Part shown: positions 54,107 through 62,373 of the stretch, one piece after another
Layout of the letters: each line of letters opens with the position of its first letter
How positions within the stretch are numbered: the stretch's first letter is position 1
NCBI RefSeq assembly: GCF_027627575.1
Contig: NZ_CP114065.1
Span: 6,262,001-6,326,000 of the forward strand
Source of the DNA: Kribbella sp. CA-293567
Lineage (GTDB): Bacteria; Actinomycetota; Actinomycetes; Propionibacteriales; Kribbellaceae
Length of the DNA: 64,000 bases
Direction of reading: 5' to 3'
The notes under the pieces: model-generated
Told to the model about the DNA's origin: nothing
Databases searched by the model: none
What the model saw: only the letters and a program-made list of their open reading frames with translations
Translations under genes and position numbers: made by a program

Positions 54107-55696
54107 ATGGGAGAGACCGTGAACATCCACACCACCGCCGGGAAGCTCGCGGACCTCGAGCACCGGCTGGACGAGGCCGTGCACGCCGGGTCCGAGCGCG
54201 CGGTGGACAAGCAGCACGCCCGCGGCAAGAAGACCGCGCGGGAGCGGATCGCGCTGCTGCTGGACGAGGGCTCCTTCTCCGAGCTGGACGAGTTCGCCCG
54301 GCACCGCTCGACCTCCTTCGGGCTGGACGCCAACCGCCCGTACGGCGACGGCGTGGTGACCGGTTTCGGCACCATCGACGGCCGGCAGGTCTGCGTCTTC
54401 GCCCAGGACTTCACCGTCTTCGGCGGCAGCCTGGGTGAGGTCTTCGGCGAGAAGATCGTCAAGGTGATGGACCTGGCGATGAAGATCGGCTGCCCGCTGA
54501 TCGGCATCAACGACTCCGGCGGCGCCCGGATCCAGGAGGGCGTGGTCAGCCTCGGCCTGTACGGCGAGATCTTCCGCCGCAACGTCCGGGCCTCCGGCGT
54601 GATCCCGCAGATCTCGCTGATCATGGGCCCGTGCGCGGGCGGCGCGGTCTACTCCCCCGCGGTCACCGACTTCACCGTGATGGTGGACGAGTCGTCGTAC
54701 ATGTTCATCACCGGTCCGGACGTGATCAAGACCGTCACCGGCGAGGACGTCACCCAGGAGGAGCTCGGCGGCGCCCGGACGCACAACACCAAGTCCGGCA
54801 ACGCGCACTACCTGGGCAGTGACGAGGAGGACGCGATCGACTGGGTGAAGGCCCTGGTCGCGCACCTGCCGCAGAACAACCTCGAGGACCCGCCCGCCTA
54901 CGACTTCGACGCCGACCTGGAGGCCGGGGAGACCGATCTGGCCCTGGACACGCTGATCCCGGACTCGCCGAACCAGCCCTACGACATGCACGCGGTGATT
55001 GAGGCGGTCGTCGACGAGGGCGAGTTCCTCGAGGTCCAGTCGCTGTTCGCGCCGAACATCATCGTCGGTTTCGGCCGGGTCGAGGGCCGCCCGGTGGGCG
55101 TGGTCGCGAACCAGCCGATGCAGTTCGCCGGCACCCTGGACATCGACGCCTCCGAGAAGGCGGCCCGGTTCGTCCGCACCTGCGACGCCTTCAACGTGCC
55201 GATCCTGACCTTCGTCGACGTTCCCGGTTTCCTGCCCGGCACCGACCAGGAGTGGAACGGCATCATCCGCCGCGGCGCCAAGCTGATCTACGCGTACGCC
55301 GAGGCGACCGTCCCGATGATCACCACGATCACCCGCAAGGCCTACGGCGGCGCCTACGACGTGATGGGCTCCAAGCACCTCGGCGCCGACATCAACCTGG
55401 CCTGGCCGACCGCGCAGATCGCCGTGATGGGCGCCCAGGGCGCGGTCAACATCCTGCACCGCCGCGAACTCGCCGCCGCCGCCGAAGCGGGCGAGGACAT
55501 CGAGGCCCGCCGCCGGCAGTTCATCACCGAGTACGAGGACCACCTCGCCAACCCCTACATCGCGGCCGAACGCGGCTACATCGACGCGGTGATCAGGCCG
55601 AGCGAGACCCGCGCCGAGATCATCCGCGCCCTCCGCCTGCTCCGCACCAAACGCGACACCCTCCCGCCGAAGAAGCACGGCAACATCCCGCTCTGA
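54107..55696 (+). CDS. Acyl-CoA carboxylase beta subunit (carboxyltransferase, propionyl/acetyl-CoA type)
   Basis: 529 residues from ATG 54107. It carries out carboxyl transfer from carboxybiotin to acetyl- or propionyl-CoA, giving malonyl- or methylmalonyl-CoA. The N-terminal crotonase half has KQHARGKKTARERIALLLDEG and GINDSGGARIQEGV; the C-terminal half has VDVPGFLPGTDQEWNGIIRRG and AYGGAYDVMGSKHLGAD. Both oxyanion holes (GGARI, GAYDV) are seen. Followed by the epsilon subunit at 12 bases. The alpha subunit is not in the window. Confidence 0.96.
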   Translation: MGETVNIHTTAGKLADLEHRLDEAVHAGSERAVDKQHARGKKTARERIALLLDEGSFSELDEFARHRSTSFGLDANRPYGDGVVTGFGTIDGRQVCVFAQDFTVFGGSLGEVFGEKIVKVMDLAMKIGCPLIGINDSGGARIQEGVVSLGLYGEIFRRNVRASGVIPQISLIMGPCAGGAVYSPAVTDFTVMVDESSYMFITGPDVIKTVTGEDVTQEELGGARTHNTKSGNAHYLGSDEEDAIDWVKALVAHLPQNNLEDPPAYDFDADLEAGETDLALDTLIPDSPNQPYDMHAVIEAVVDEGEFLEVQSLFAPNIIVGFGRVEGRPVGVVANQPMQFAGTLDIDASEKAARFVRTCDAFNVPILTFVDVPGFLPGTDQEWNGIIRRGAKLIYAYAEATVPMITTITRKAYGGAYDVMGSKHLGADINLAWPTAQIAVMGAQGAVNILHRRELAAAAEAGEDIEARRRQFITEYEDHLANPYIAAERGYIDAVIRPSETRAEIIRALRLLRTKRDTLPPKKHGNIPL

Positions 55697-55708
55697 TCGG
55701 AGCCCACG

Positions 55709-55918
55709 ATGACTGACCCCGTACTGCGGATCGCCAAGGGCGACCCGACCCCCGAAGAGCTGGCCGCCCTGATCGCCGTCGTCTCGGCCCGAGCCGCAGC
55801 GGCCCCCGCTGCTCCCTCAGCCCCCACCACCGCCAGCGACTGGGCCACCTACTGGCGCAACCACACCCGCCCGCTCCACCCAGGCCCCGGCCGCTGGAGG
55901 GCCAGCGCCCACCCGTAA
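55709..55918 (+). CDS. Acyl-CoA carboxylase epsilon subunit
   Basis: 69 residues. The start LRIAKGDPTPEELAALIAVV and the Trp-rich end DWATYWRNHTRPLHPGPGRW are typical of the small epsilon subunit of actinobacterial acyl-CoA carboxylases, which stabilises the alpha-beta complex. A 12-base gap separates it from the beta subunit gene, so it is cotranscribed. It ends 3 bases before the convergent Maf fusion. Confidence 0.94.
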   Translation: MTDPVLRIAKGDPTPEELAALIAVVSARAAAAPAAPSAPTTASDWATYWRNHTRPLHPGPGRWRASAHP

Positions 55919-55921
55919 GCC

Positions 55922-57121
55922 TCAGCTGGCCCGGCGGAACCGGATCAGCGGGTAGAGCGGTACTGCGGTGTTGCCCCGGGCCGGGCCGGTGAAGCTGGTC
56001 GCGCCGTCCAGGTAGAGGCCGTGCTGGGCTGCGCGGGCCACCAGGAGCGGGAGCGCGTCTTCGGCTCGGTGGTCGTCGGGGTTACGGCCGTCGGCGTAGC
56101 GTGCTGCCTCCGACTTCTCGGTGGTGGCGATGAACACGCCGTCGGGACGGAGTACCCGGGAGACCTCGGCCAGGATCGGGTCGCTGTCATCGACGAGGTG
56201 CAGCAGCCAGATCGCCAGTACTGCGTCGCAGCGGCGGTCGGCGATCGGGAGTCGCGTGGCATCCGCGGCGGCGAGGTGGCCGGGCAGCCGCACGCGGGCG
56301 TGGTGGAGCATCGCGGCCGAGAGGTCCACGCCGTGCACGAGGTTGCCCTGGGCAACCAGTTCGGCGGCGACCAGGCCGGTGCCGACGGCGAGCTCGAGGA
56401 CCCGGCCGCCCTTGGGGAGCAACTCCTGGATCGCGTCGGCTGCGGCTCGGGCACGCTCGACGCCGCCGCGGCTCTCGTCGTACTGGGCGGCCTCGGCTTC
56501 GTCGTACCGGAGTTTGCGGGGCTTGGCCCACAGCGAGGGCCAGGCGATGCCGACCTCGGCCAGCATCCGGCGGACCAGCGGCAGCGAGATGCCGACCACG
56601 TTGTGGTAGTCGCCTTCGATACCGCGCACGAACGGTCCGCCGAGGCCGTCGACGGTGAACGAGCCCGCGACCACCAGCGGTTCGCCGGTCGCGACGTACG
56701 CCTCGATCTCCGGCTCGGTGAACTCGGCGAAGTGCACCGTGGTGGAGGCCAGTTCGCGGATCTCCTGGCGGGAGGACGTGTCGAACAGGCAGTGCCCGGT
56801 GTGCAGGACGCCCGATCGGCCGCTCATCATCCGGAGCCGCTCGCGCGCGATCTCCGGCGTACCGGGTTTGCCGTAGGCGACGCCGTCGATCTCCAGGACC
56901 GAGTCGCAGCCCAGCACGGTCGCGTGGTCATCCAGCGTGGAGACGACCGCGCGTGCCTTCAGCACCGCGAGTGTCCGGGCCAGCTCTCCCGGGTTCTCGG
57001 CGGTGACGTGGTCCTCGTCGACGCCGGAGACGATCACCTCCGGCTCGACCCCGGCGTTGCGCAGGGTCTTGAGCCGGGCCGGTGAAGCGGAGGCCAGGAC
57101 GAAACGCACCGGCGCGCTCAC
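55922..57121 (-). CDS. Maf-type nucleotide pyrophosphatase fused to a class I SAM methyltransferase
   Basis: 399 residues from GTG 57121. Residues 1-200 form a Maf domain: LASASPARLKTLRNAG, the catalytic region GCDSVLEIDG with Asp73, YGKPGTPEIARERLRMMSGRS and GGPFVRGIEGDYHNVVGISL. From about 205 a methyltransferase follows: glycine motif VLELAVGTGLVAAEL (241-255), VHGVDLSAAMLHHARVRLP and DAVLAIWLLHLVDD. Maf enzymes hydrolyse non-canonical nucleoside triphosphates. The joint substrate of the fusion is unknown. It overlaps the upstream metallopeptidase stop by 4 bases (GTGA). Confidence 0.92.
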   Translation of the reverse strand: MSAPVRFVLASASPARLKTLRNAGVEPEVIVSGVDEDHVTAENPGELARTLAVLKARAVVSTLDDHATVLGCDSVLEIDGVAYGKPGTPEIARERLRMMSGRSGVLHTGHCLFDTSSRQEIRELASTTVHFAEFTEPEIEAYVATGEPLVVAGSFTVDGLGGPFVRGIEGDYHNVVGISLPLVRRMLAEVGIAWPSLWAKPRKLRYDEAEAAQYDESRGGVERARAAADAIQELLPKGGRVLELAVGTGLVAAELVAQGNLVHGVDLSAAMLHHARVRLPGHLAAADATRLPIADRRCDAVLAIWLLHLVDDSDPILAEVSRVLRPDGVFIATTEKSEAARYADGRNPDDHRAEDALPLLVARAAQHGLYLDGATSFTGPARGNTAVPLYPLIRFRRAS

Positions 57122-58809
57122 AGCTTGGCGAGGGCGCGACGCAGCGGATCCAGGCCGATCGAGCCCAGGTTCAGCGCGTCGGAGTGGAAGGTCTTCAGGT
57201 CGAACGCGGAACCCTTGCGCTGCCTGGCTTCTTCGCGTGCCTGCAGCCAGATCCGCTCACCGACCTTGTACGACGGCGCCTGCCCCGGCCAGCCGAGGTA
57301 CCGGTTCAGCTCGGCCTTGAGGAACTCGGTCTCCATCCGGCAGTGCGCGCGGAGGAACTCGTACCCGAGCTCCGCGTTCCACCGCTCACCCGGCCGCCAG
57401 CCGAACGGGTTGCCCGCCGGCACCTCCAGCTCCAGGTGCATGCCGATGTCGACGATCACCCGGGCCGCGCGGAAGGCTTGCGCGTCCAGCATGCCGAGCC
57501 GGGCACCGGGCTCTTCCAGGTAACCGAGCTCCTCCATCAGGCGTTCGGCGTACAGGGCCCAGCCCTCGCCGGTCCCCGAGACCCAGCAGCCGACGCGCTG
57601 CCAGCGGTTCAGCAGATCCGCGCGCAGCATCGTCTGGGCGACCTGGAGGTGATGGCCCGGAACGCCCTCGTGGTAGACGGTGGTGACCTCGCGCCAGGTG
57701 GCGAAGTCCTCGACGCCGGCCGGTACGGCCCACCACATCTGGCCCGGCCGGGTGGTCAGGTCCTCGCTCGGCGGCGTGTAGTAGATCGACCCGTCGGAGG
57801 TCGGGGCGATCATGCACTCGATCCGGCGGATCGCGTCCGGGATGTCGAAGTGGGTGCCGGCCAGCTCGGCGACGGCGGCGTCGGCAAGCTGCTGCATCCA
57901 GTCGCGGAACGCCTCCTTGCCGTGGATCTTGCGGGCCGGGTCGTTGTCGAGCAGCGTGGCGACGGCCTCGATGTTGCGGTCACCGGCGTTCAGGTCGGCG
58001 GCGATGCCCTGCATGTCGCCCTCGATCCGGGCCAGCTCCTCCCAGCCCCAGGCGTAGGTCTCCTCGAGATCGACGGTCGCGCCGAGGAAGTCGCGGGAGG
58101 CGAGGGCGTAGACGTCGCGCCCGCAGGCGTCCCGGCTCGGCGCCTGCGGCAGCAGCTCGGTCGTGATCCACTGACCGAACTGGTCGTAGGCCTTCCGAGC
58201 CGAGGCGGCGGCCGCCTCGACGGCGGCCTTGACCGGGCTCTCGGGAGCCTTCGCGGCCAGCCCGGAGAAGAAGTCGTCACCCTCGGCGCCGGTCCAGCTG
58301 GCGATCCGCTCGGCCAGCACATTGACCTGGCGGGCAGCCGACACCCGGCCGACGGCGGCCTGCTCGGCCAGCGTCTCGCGGTAGCCGTCGAGCGTCGTAC
58401 CGACCAGGTTGAGCCGGATCGCGATCGTCTCCCAGTCGTCCTGCGACGCGGTCGGCATCAGGTCGAAGACCTGCCGGATCTCGCACGGCACCGAGGCGAT
58501 CCCGTTGAGCTGGGACTGCGGAACACCTGCTTCGTACCGCTCCAGTTCGAGCCCGAGCCGCTCCAGCAGCGCGTCCTTGGCCACCTCTTCACGCGGCGAG
58601 GACACCTGTACTGCGGACGCTTCGGCGAGCGTCCGGCGGTTCAGCTCGATCAGCGCCTCGTACCCGGCCGGGGAGAAGTCCGGCAACTGGTGGTCGTGGC
58701 CCTGGATGCCCATGAAGGTCGCCTGGGTCGGCGCAAGCTCGGCAAAGGTCTCTAGGAACTGCTCCGAGATCTGGTCGATCGGGCTGTTCGGTGTGGTCGC
58801 GTCCGTCAC
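57118..58809 (-). CDS. DUF885 family zinc metallopeptidase-like protein
   Basis: 563 residues from GTG 58809; upstream in-frame sequence belongs to the shadow of the next gene. DUF885 proteins are distant M32/gluzincin-type proteins. The metal site is seen in TTVYHEGVPGHHLQ (His380, Glu381, His386 or His387) and the downstream ligand in SGTGEGWALYAERLMEELGY. The final domain contains PGQAPSYKVGERIW. Probably a cytosolic peptidase; the substrate is unknown. Operon with the Maf fusion downstream and divergent from the following metallopeptidase. Confidence 0.9.
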   Translation of the reverse strand: MTDATTPNSPIDQISEQFLETFAELAPTQATFMGIQGHDHQLPDFSPAGYEALIELNRRTLAEASAVQVSSPREEVAKDALLERLGLELERYEAGVPQSQLNGIASVPCEIRQVFDLMPTASQDDWETIAIRLNLVGTTLDGYRETLAEQAAVGRVSAARQVNVLAERIASWTGAEGDDFFSGLAAKAPESPVKAAVEAAAASARKAYDQFGQWITTELLPQAPSRDACGRDVYALASRDFLGATVDLEETYAWGWEELARIEGDMQGIAADLNAGDRNIEAVATLLDNDPARKIHGKEAFRDWMQQLADAAVAELAGTHFDIPDAIRRIECMIAPTSDGSIYYTPPSEDLTTRPGQMWWAVPAGVEDFATWREVTTVYHEGVPGHHLQVAQTMLRADLLNRWQRVGCWVSGTGEGWALYAERLMEELGYLEEPGARLGMLDAQAFRAARVIVDIGMHLELEVPAGNPFGWRPGERWNAELGYEFLRAHCRMETEFLKAELNRYLGWPGQAPSYKVGERIWLQAREEARQRKGSAFDLKTFHSDALNLGSIGLDPLRRALAKL

Positions 58810-58899
58810 CAGGCCGACACTACCGCGCAGCTGAGCCCGGAGGCCGGTACTGTGGCGCTCTCTCGCCAGTGGAACGACGCTGGTGTCGGTGAAAGGGAT

Positions 58900-60252
58900 A
58901 TGGGGTTGACGCAGCCGCCGTACGGTCAGCAGCCAAGCGGGCCCTACCAGAATCAGCAGCAGCCGCCGCCGTACCAGCAGAACCAGCCGCGGCCGCCGTA
59001 CCAGCAGCAACCGCCCAACCAGCCGCCGTACCAGTACGGTCCGCCGTCGGTGGCGCCGCAGCAGGGGCAGGGGTTCGGCTGGGGGCCGCAGTTCGCTCCG
59101 CCGCCCGGGCCGCAGGGCTACCCGCAGCAGGGACCGCCTCCGGGATACCCGCCGCGCCAGGGGTTCCAGGGGCCGGGCTCCCAGGGGCCGGGGGGCTTTC
59201 AAGGTCCGGGCTTCCAGGGGCCAGGGTTCCAGGGGCCGGGGTTCCAGCCGGGCTGGCAGCCGCAGTTGCCGCCGCGGAAGAAGTCCAAGGCTCCGCTGTT
59301 CGCGATCCTGAGCGTCCTGCTGGTCGGTGTGGTCGGCGCCTGGGCCTTCGGGGTGATCAGGAAGAACGCCGACAACAACTACACCCAGCCGGAGCCCACG
59401 CAGCCGACGTACCGGACGACCGAGCAGCCGAGCCCCACCCGCTCCACGGAACCGACCACCGCGCCGACCACCCAACCGACCAGCAGCGAGCCGACCACGA
59501 CCTCGACGGAGAAGCCGGGAGTCGCGGACCTGGACGTCGTGGCCAAGAACGCGCTCTACAAGACCGGCCAGATGCGTACGGTGAACTGCAAAGAGCCGAA
59601 CGTCCGGCCGAACACGGCCGCCAACGCCGCGAAGTACTGGGCCCGGCTCAAGCCGTGCCTGGACCAGTCCTGGGCGCGGCAGATCGCACTGGCGGGGTAC
59701 GACTTCAGGGCGCCGTCGATGATCTACTGGTCGGGCGTCAGCGTGAGCAACCCGTGTGGCGCCGGAGCGGTGTCGGTCCCGTTCTACTGCCCGGCCAACC
59801 ACATGATGTACATGAAGGTCGACAACTTCGTGAAGACCTACAACCAGTACCCCGACGCGGAGAACAAGGCCTACTCGCGGATGTGGTACTCCCGGTCGAT
59901 CGCCCATGAGTACGGCCACGCCATGCAGTCGGTCACCGGCATCCTCAAGGCCTCGCAGAACCTCCGGTACGACGCGGCCACCTACGCCGACCGGCTCCGG
60001 ATGACCCGCCGGATGGAGCTGCAGGCCAACTGCCTCGCCGGCGTCTTCCTGGCGGCCAACAAACGCAGCTACCCGATCAACGGGATCATGCTGCAGGTCT
60101 GGAACAAGTGGGTGGTGACGTCGGGTGACAAGCCGAACCTCGGCACCCACGGCAGCTCTGCCAGCCAGGCACGCTTCATGGGCCGCTCTTTCGTCACCGG
60201 CAACCCAGCCAGCTGCAACACCTTCTCGGCCTCACCTGCCAACGTGAACTGA
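58900..60252 (+). CDS. Membrane-anchored neutral zinc metallopeptidase with low-complexity N-terminus
   Basis: 450 residues from ATG 58900. Residues 1-125 are low-complexity, Gln/Pro/Tyr-rich and then collagen-like (GFQGPG repeats at about 98-115). A membrane helix at about 131-153 is followed by a Thr/Pro linker. The exterior domain has AKYWARLKPCLDQSWA and the zinc motif His336-Glu-Tyr-Gly-His340 in SIAHEYGHAMQ, with the further ligand region RRMELQANCLAGVFLA. This is the YpfJ-type neutral zinc metallopeptidase family. Type II membrane topology is expected. The substrate is unknown. Divergent from the DUF885 gene. Confidence 0.92.
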   Translation: MGLTQPPYGQQPSGPYQNQQQPPPYQQNQPRPPYQQQPPNQPPYQYGPPSVAPQQGQGFGWGPQFAPPPGPQGYPQQGPPPGYPPRQGFQGPGSQGPGGFQGPGFQGPGFQGPGFQPGWQPQLPPRKKSKAPLFAILSVLLVGVVGAWAFGVIRKNADNNYTQPEPTQPTYRTTEQPSPTRSTEPTTAPTTQPTSSEPTTTSTEKPGVADLDVVAKNALYKTGQMRTVNCKEPNVRPNTAANAAKYWARLKPCLDQSWARQIALAGYDFRAPSMIYWSGVSVSNPCGAGAVSVPFYCPANHMMYMKVDNFVKTYNQYPDAENKAYSRMWYSRSIAHEYGHAMQSVTGILKASQNLRYDAATYADRLRMTRRMELQANCLAGVFLAANKRSYPINGIMLQVWNKWVVTSGDKPNLGTHGSSASQARFMGRSFVTGNPASCNTFSASPANVN

Positions 60253-60270
60253 CAACAGCCGGTACTGCGG

Positions 60271-60624
60271 CTACTGGCCGGTCTTGGCGTCCAGTAGCTG
60301 CAGTAACTCGTGCGCGGCCAGCTCAACCTCCTTGTGCCGCCACTCGGAGGCGCGGTAGACGCAGGCGATCAGCCCGGACCGGTGCAGCCGCCGCAGGTCG
60401 CCGTACCCGAAAGCGAAGCGGCCCTTGGTGTCCTCCCCGGCCCCAACAGTCAGCCCGAGATGCCACCGCCCGTACTCCTCCCAGGAGTGCCTCTCGAGGT
60501 ACTTGTTCTGCGCCTCCGCGTTCGGCTGGACCGCACCCCACTCGCTGTCCAGCACGTACTGCCGGCTCTCGATCAGCTGCTTCGCATACTCCACAGCCGC
60601 TTCGTTGACCTCGTACTTCGCCAT
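60271..60624 (-). CDS. Conserved hypothetical protein
   Basis: 117 residues from ATG 60624; the upstream in-frame extension is not protein-like. The sequence (YEVNEAAVEYAKQLIESRQY, GRWHLGLTVGAGEDTKGRFA, YRASEWRHKEVELAAHELLQ) is a soluble alpha+beta protein with many aromatic and charged residues. Similar proteins are widespread in actinobacteria by general impression, but no function is known to me. It is convergent with the metallopeptidase gene and divergent from the next unknown gene. Confidence 0.75.
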   Translation of the reverse strand: MAKYEVNEAAVEYAKQLIESRQYVLDSEWGAVQPNAEAQNKYLERHSWEEYGRWHLGLTVGAGEDTKGRFAFGYGDLRRLHRSGLIACVYRASEWRHKEVELAAHELLQLLDAKTGQ

Positions 60625-60748
60625 ACCGAACTGGTGCCCAGCTTGCCGGGCAGTGATGCGTGTCAGCCATGGGGAACCCAGCGCAACAGCCAATACACCG
60701 AGCCGCCGGACCGGAGCTGACTCGGCCTGGGTGGCTACAGTCCGGGTC

Positions 60749-61681
60749 ATGGGCGAGCTGAACGGTACTGAGGACTACTGGCTGGAGGGCGGCGTCGACG
60801 CCATCACGCGGGGTGGCGAGAACGGCTTCCTGCAAGAGGTCGATCGGGTCATCGACCTCCTCGGTACGGACGAGTCGTGGCTGGCCTGGTGGCGACGGAT
60901 CAGCGACGCGCCGACACTGGAGGTCCACATGATGGTGCTCAGAGCGGAGCACGAGGGGCCTGCCGAGGAACGAGTTCTGCGTGGCCGGAAACGGCACCTG
61001 GTGGAGATGCGCATCGACCTCGAGGTACTCGAACCGCTCGAGCCTGACGAACGCAGGCTGCTTGCGCTGCCCGCAGTTCTGGAGGGCGTCTCGCGAGCAC
61101 GGTCAGCGTTGAATCTGTCGGGCGAGATCCCGAAGCTTCCGGACGATGTGCGGCCGGCCCCTCTCAGCCCGGGTGTGATCCGGCGCAGGCGTCTTCGTGA
61201 ACTCCGCGGCGAGACGAATGCGCCGCTCCCTGACGGATCGTTGCCAGGTGGCGGTGGCTGGGAGGCCGGCGTGGCGGCGGTTCGCTCTGTTCTGCGCCCG
61301 GAGGCGGAGCGACTTTCCCGAGTTCCGGCCGTTGCGTCGCAGGATCCCATCGGCGGCGAACTCGTGGTCGAGATCCACGTTCCGTTGGACGAAGCCGGCG
61401 GCATCCTGCCGGGTGATCCCGGCTACGAGTTCGGCTGGATCGACGGTATCGAGGAATTCCTCGACGACGAGTCGAGTGACGGTAGCTTCGACATCTACGA
61501 CGGAGGCGAGGAAGTCGACGACGCCTACGTCTTCTTCGTCGCCGGCGCCACCGCGGAGGTCCTGCTCCGTGTCGCCGCCGAGGTCGCCGTACTGCCCGGC
61601 GTTCCATCGGGTGCTTTTGCCGTGGTCACCGACGACCAGAGCGAGGAAACAGGAACCGGCCTCCGTGTCGCGCTCAACTGA
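60749..61681 (+). CDS. Unknown two-part protein
   Basis: 310 residues from ATG 60749. The N-terminal part (NGTEDYWLEGGVDAITRGGE, VHMMVLRAEHEGPAEERVL) is charged and helical; a basic linker (RRRRLRELRGE) and a Gly/Pro stretch separate it from a C-terminal domain with EFGWIDGIEEFLDDESSDGS and AYVFFVAGATAEVLLRVAAE. The second domain is acidic. No export signal, membrane segment or recognised motif. No function is proposed. Confidence 0.7.
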   Translation: MGELNGTEDYWLEGGVDAITRGGENGFLQEVDRVIDLLGTDESWLAWWRRISDAPTLEVHMMVLRAEHEGPAEERVLRGRKRHLVEMRIDLEVLEPLEPDERRLLALPAVLEGVSRARSALNLSGEIPKLPDDVRPAPLSPGVIRRRRLRELRGETNAPLPDGSLPGGGGWEAGVAAVRSVLRPEAERLSRVPAVASQDPIGGELVVEIHVPLDEAGGILPGDPGYEFGWIDGIEEFLDDESSDGSFDIYDGGEEVDDAYVFFVAGATAEVLLRVAAEVAVLPGVPSGAFAVVTDDQSEETGTGLRVALN

Positions 61682-61987
61682 GCCCGTCACCTTTGCACAG
61701 TCGAACGGCCGCCCCGGTGGTTGCGGCTTCTGGCTTCGGTGTTGGTGGGGCCATCTACGACGGGCGGGCCGACGCGTGGGAGTAGGCTCATCCGGTGCTC
61801 GCCGCGGTGGCGCTCTTCTTGTTCTTCGGCCTGCTGATGTTCAACGCACCACCTACCTCCTGAGCCCGTTGGTCAGCGCACTGGTCAGCGTCGGCTTCTC
61901 GGCCCCCTTCGCCTCGTGAGCTGTGTGGCAGGCACACACAACAGGTCCCGCACGCGCTGCCCAACCACGTGATCAGCTGGCTCAAGG
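61682..61987. other. Intergenic region with a possible micro-ORF
   Basis: 306 bases with no firm gene. A GTG-started frame of 22 codons at 61795-61863 reads AAVALFLFFGLLMFNAPPTS, a single hydrophobic helix, but the nearest ribosome-like GGGAG lies twelve bases upstream and there is no sign of conservation to judge from. The rest shows nothing recognisable. Confidence 0.4.
61795..61863 (+). CDS. Possible 22-residue membrane peptide
   Basis: Short hydrophobic frame (VALFLFFGLLMF) from a GTG to TGA at 61863, with an in-frame stop 12 bases upstream of the start. It could be a small membrane protein or the remnant of a lost gene. Confidence 0.2.
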   Translation: MLAAVALFLFFGLLMFNAPPTS

Positions 61988-62320
61988 TCAGCCCTCGGCG
62001 GCCAGGGTTTCCGGTGCTACCTGGCGCCAGGAGTCAAGGACGATGTCGTGGAGTTCGCCGGCGTCTTCGAGGGCGGTGAGGCGGGCGCGGACCCAGCTGG
62101 AGAGGGCTTCGTGTTTGGGGACCCAGAACTTGTCCGGCTCGGCGGCGATGAGTTCGGCGCGTTCGAGGCGGGGGCAGCGGACGGCGAAGGAGGTCTGGTC
62201 GTCGGGGAGGGTGAGGAACATCCGGCCGGCGACGTCGAAGGTGGGGTGGCCCCAGCGTTCCTTCTCCACCGCCTGCGGCAGCGACAGGGCGATCCGGCGT
62301 ACGTCGTCAGCGTCAAGCAC
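61988..62320 (-). CDS. MmcQ/YjbR family protein
   Basis: 110 residues. The pattern DDVRRIALSLPQAVEKERWG, FDVAGRMFLTLPDDQTSFAV, and the C-terminal SWVRARLTALEDAGELHDIV matches the YjbR/CyaY-like DNA-binding fold family. Relatives are small, single-domain proteins of unclear role. It is on the same strand as the DHA2 exporter gene but separated by a strong hairpin. Confidence 0.9.
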   Translation of the reverse strand: MLDADDVRRIALSLPQAVEKERWGHPTFDVAGRMFLTLPDDQTSFAVRCPRLERAELIAAEPDKFWVPKHEALSSWVRARLTALEDAGELHDIVLDSWRQVAPETLAAEG

Positions 62321-62333
62321 GACGACACACTAG

Positions 62334-62363
62334 TGGCCGGGACCGACAGTGCGGTCCCGGCCA
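62334..62363 (-). terminator. Hairpin terminator after the DHA2 exporter gene
   Basis: TGGCCGGGACCG-acagtg-CGGTCCCGGCCA, a perfect 12-bp stem with a 6-base loop, starts ten bases after the exporter stop (62374, minus strand) and ends 13 bases before the YjbR start. There is no T-tract. Confidence 0.8.
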
Positions 62364-62373
62364 TCAACAGCGA

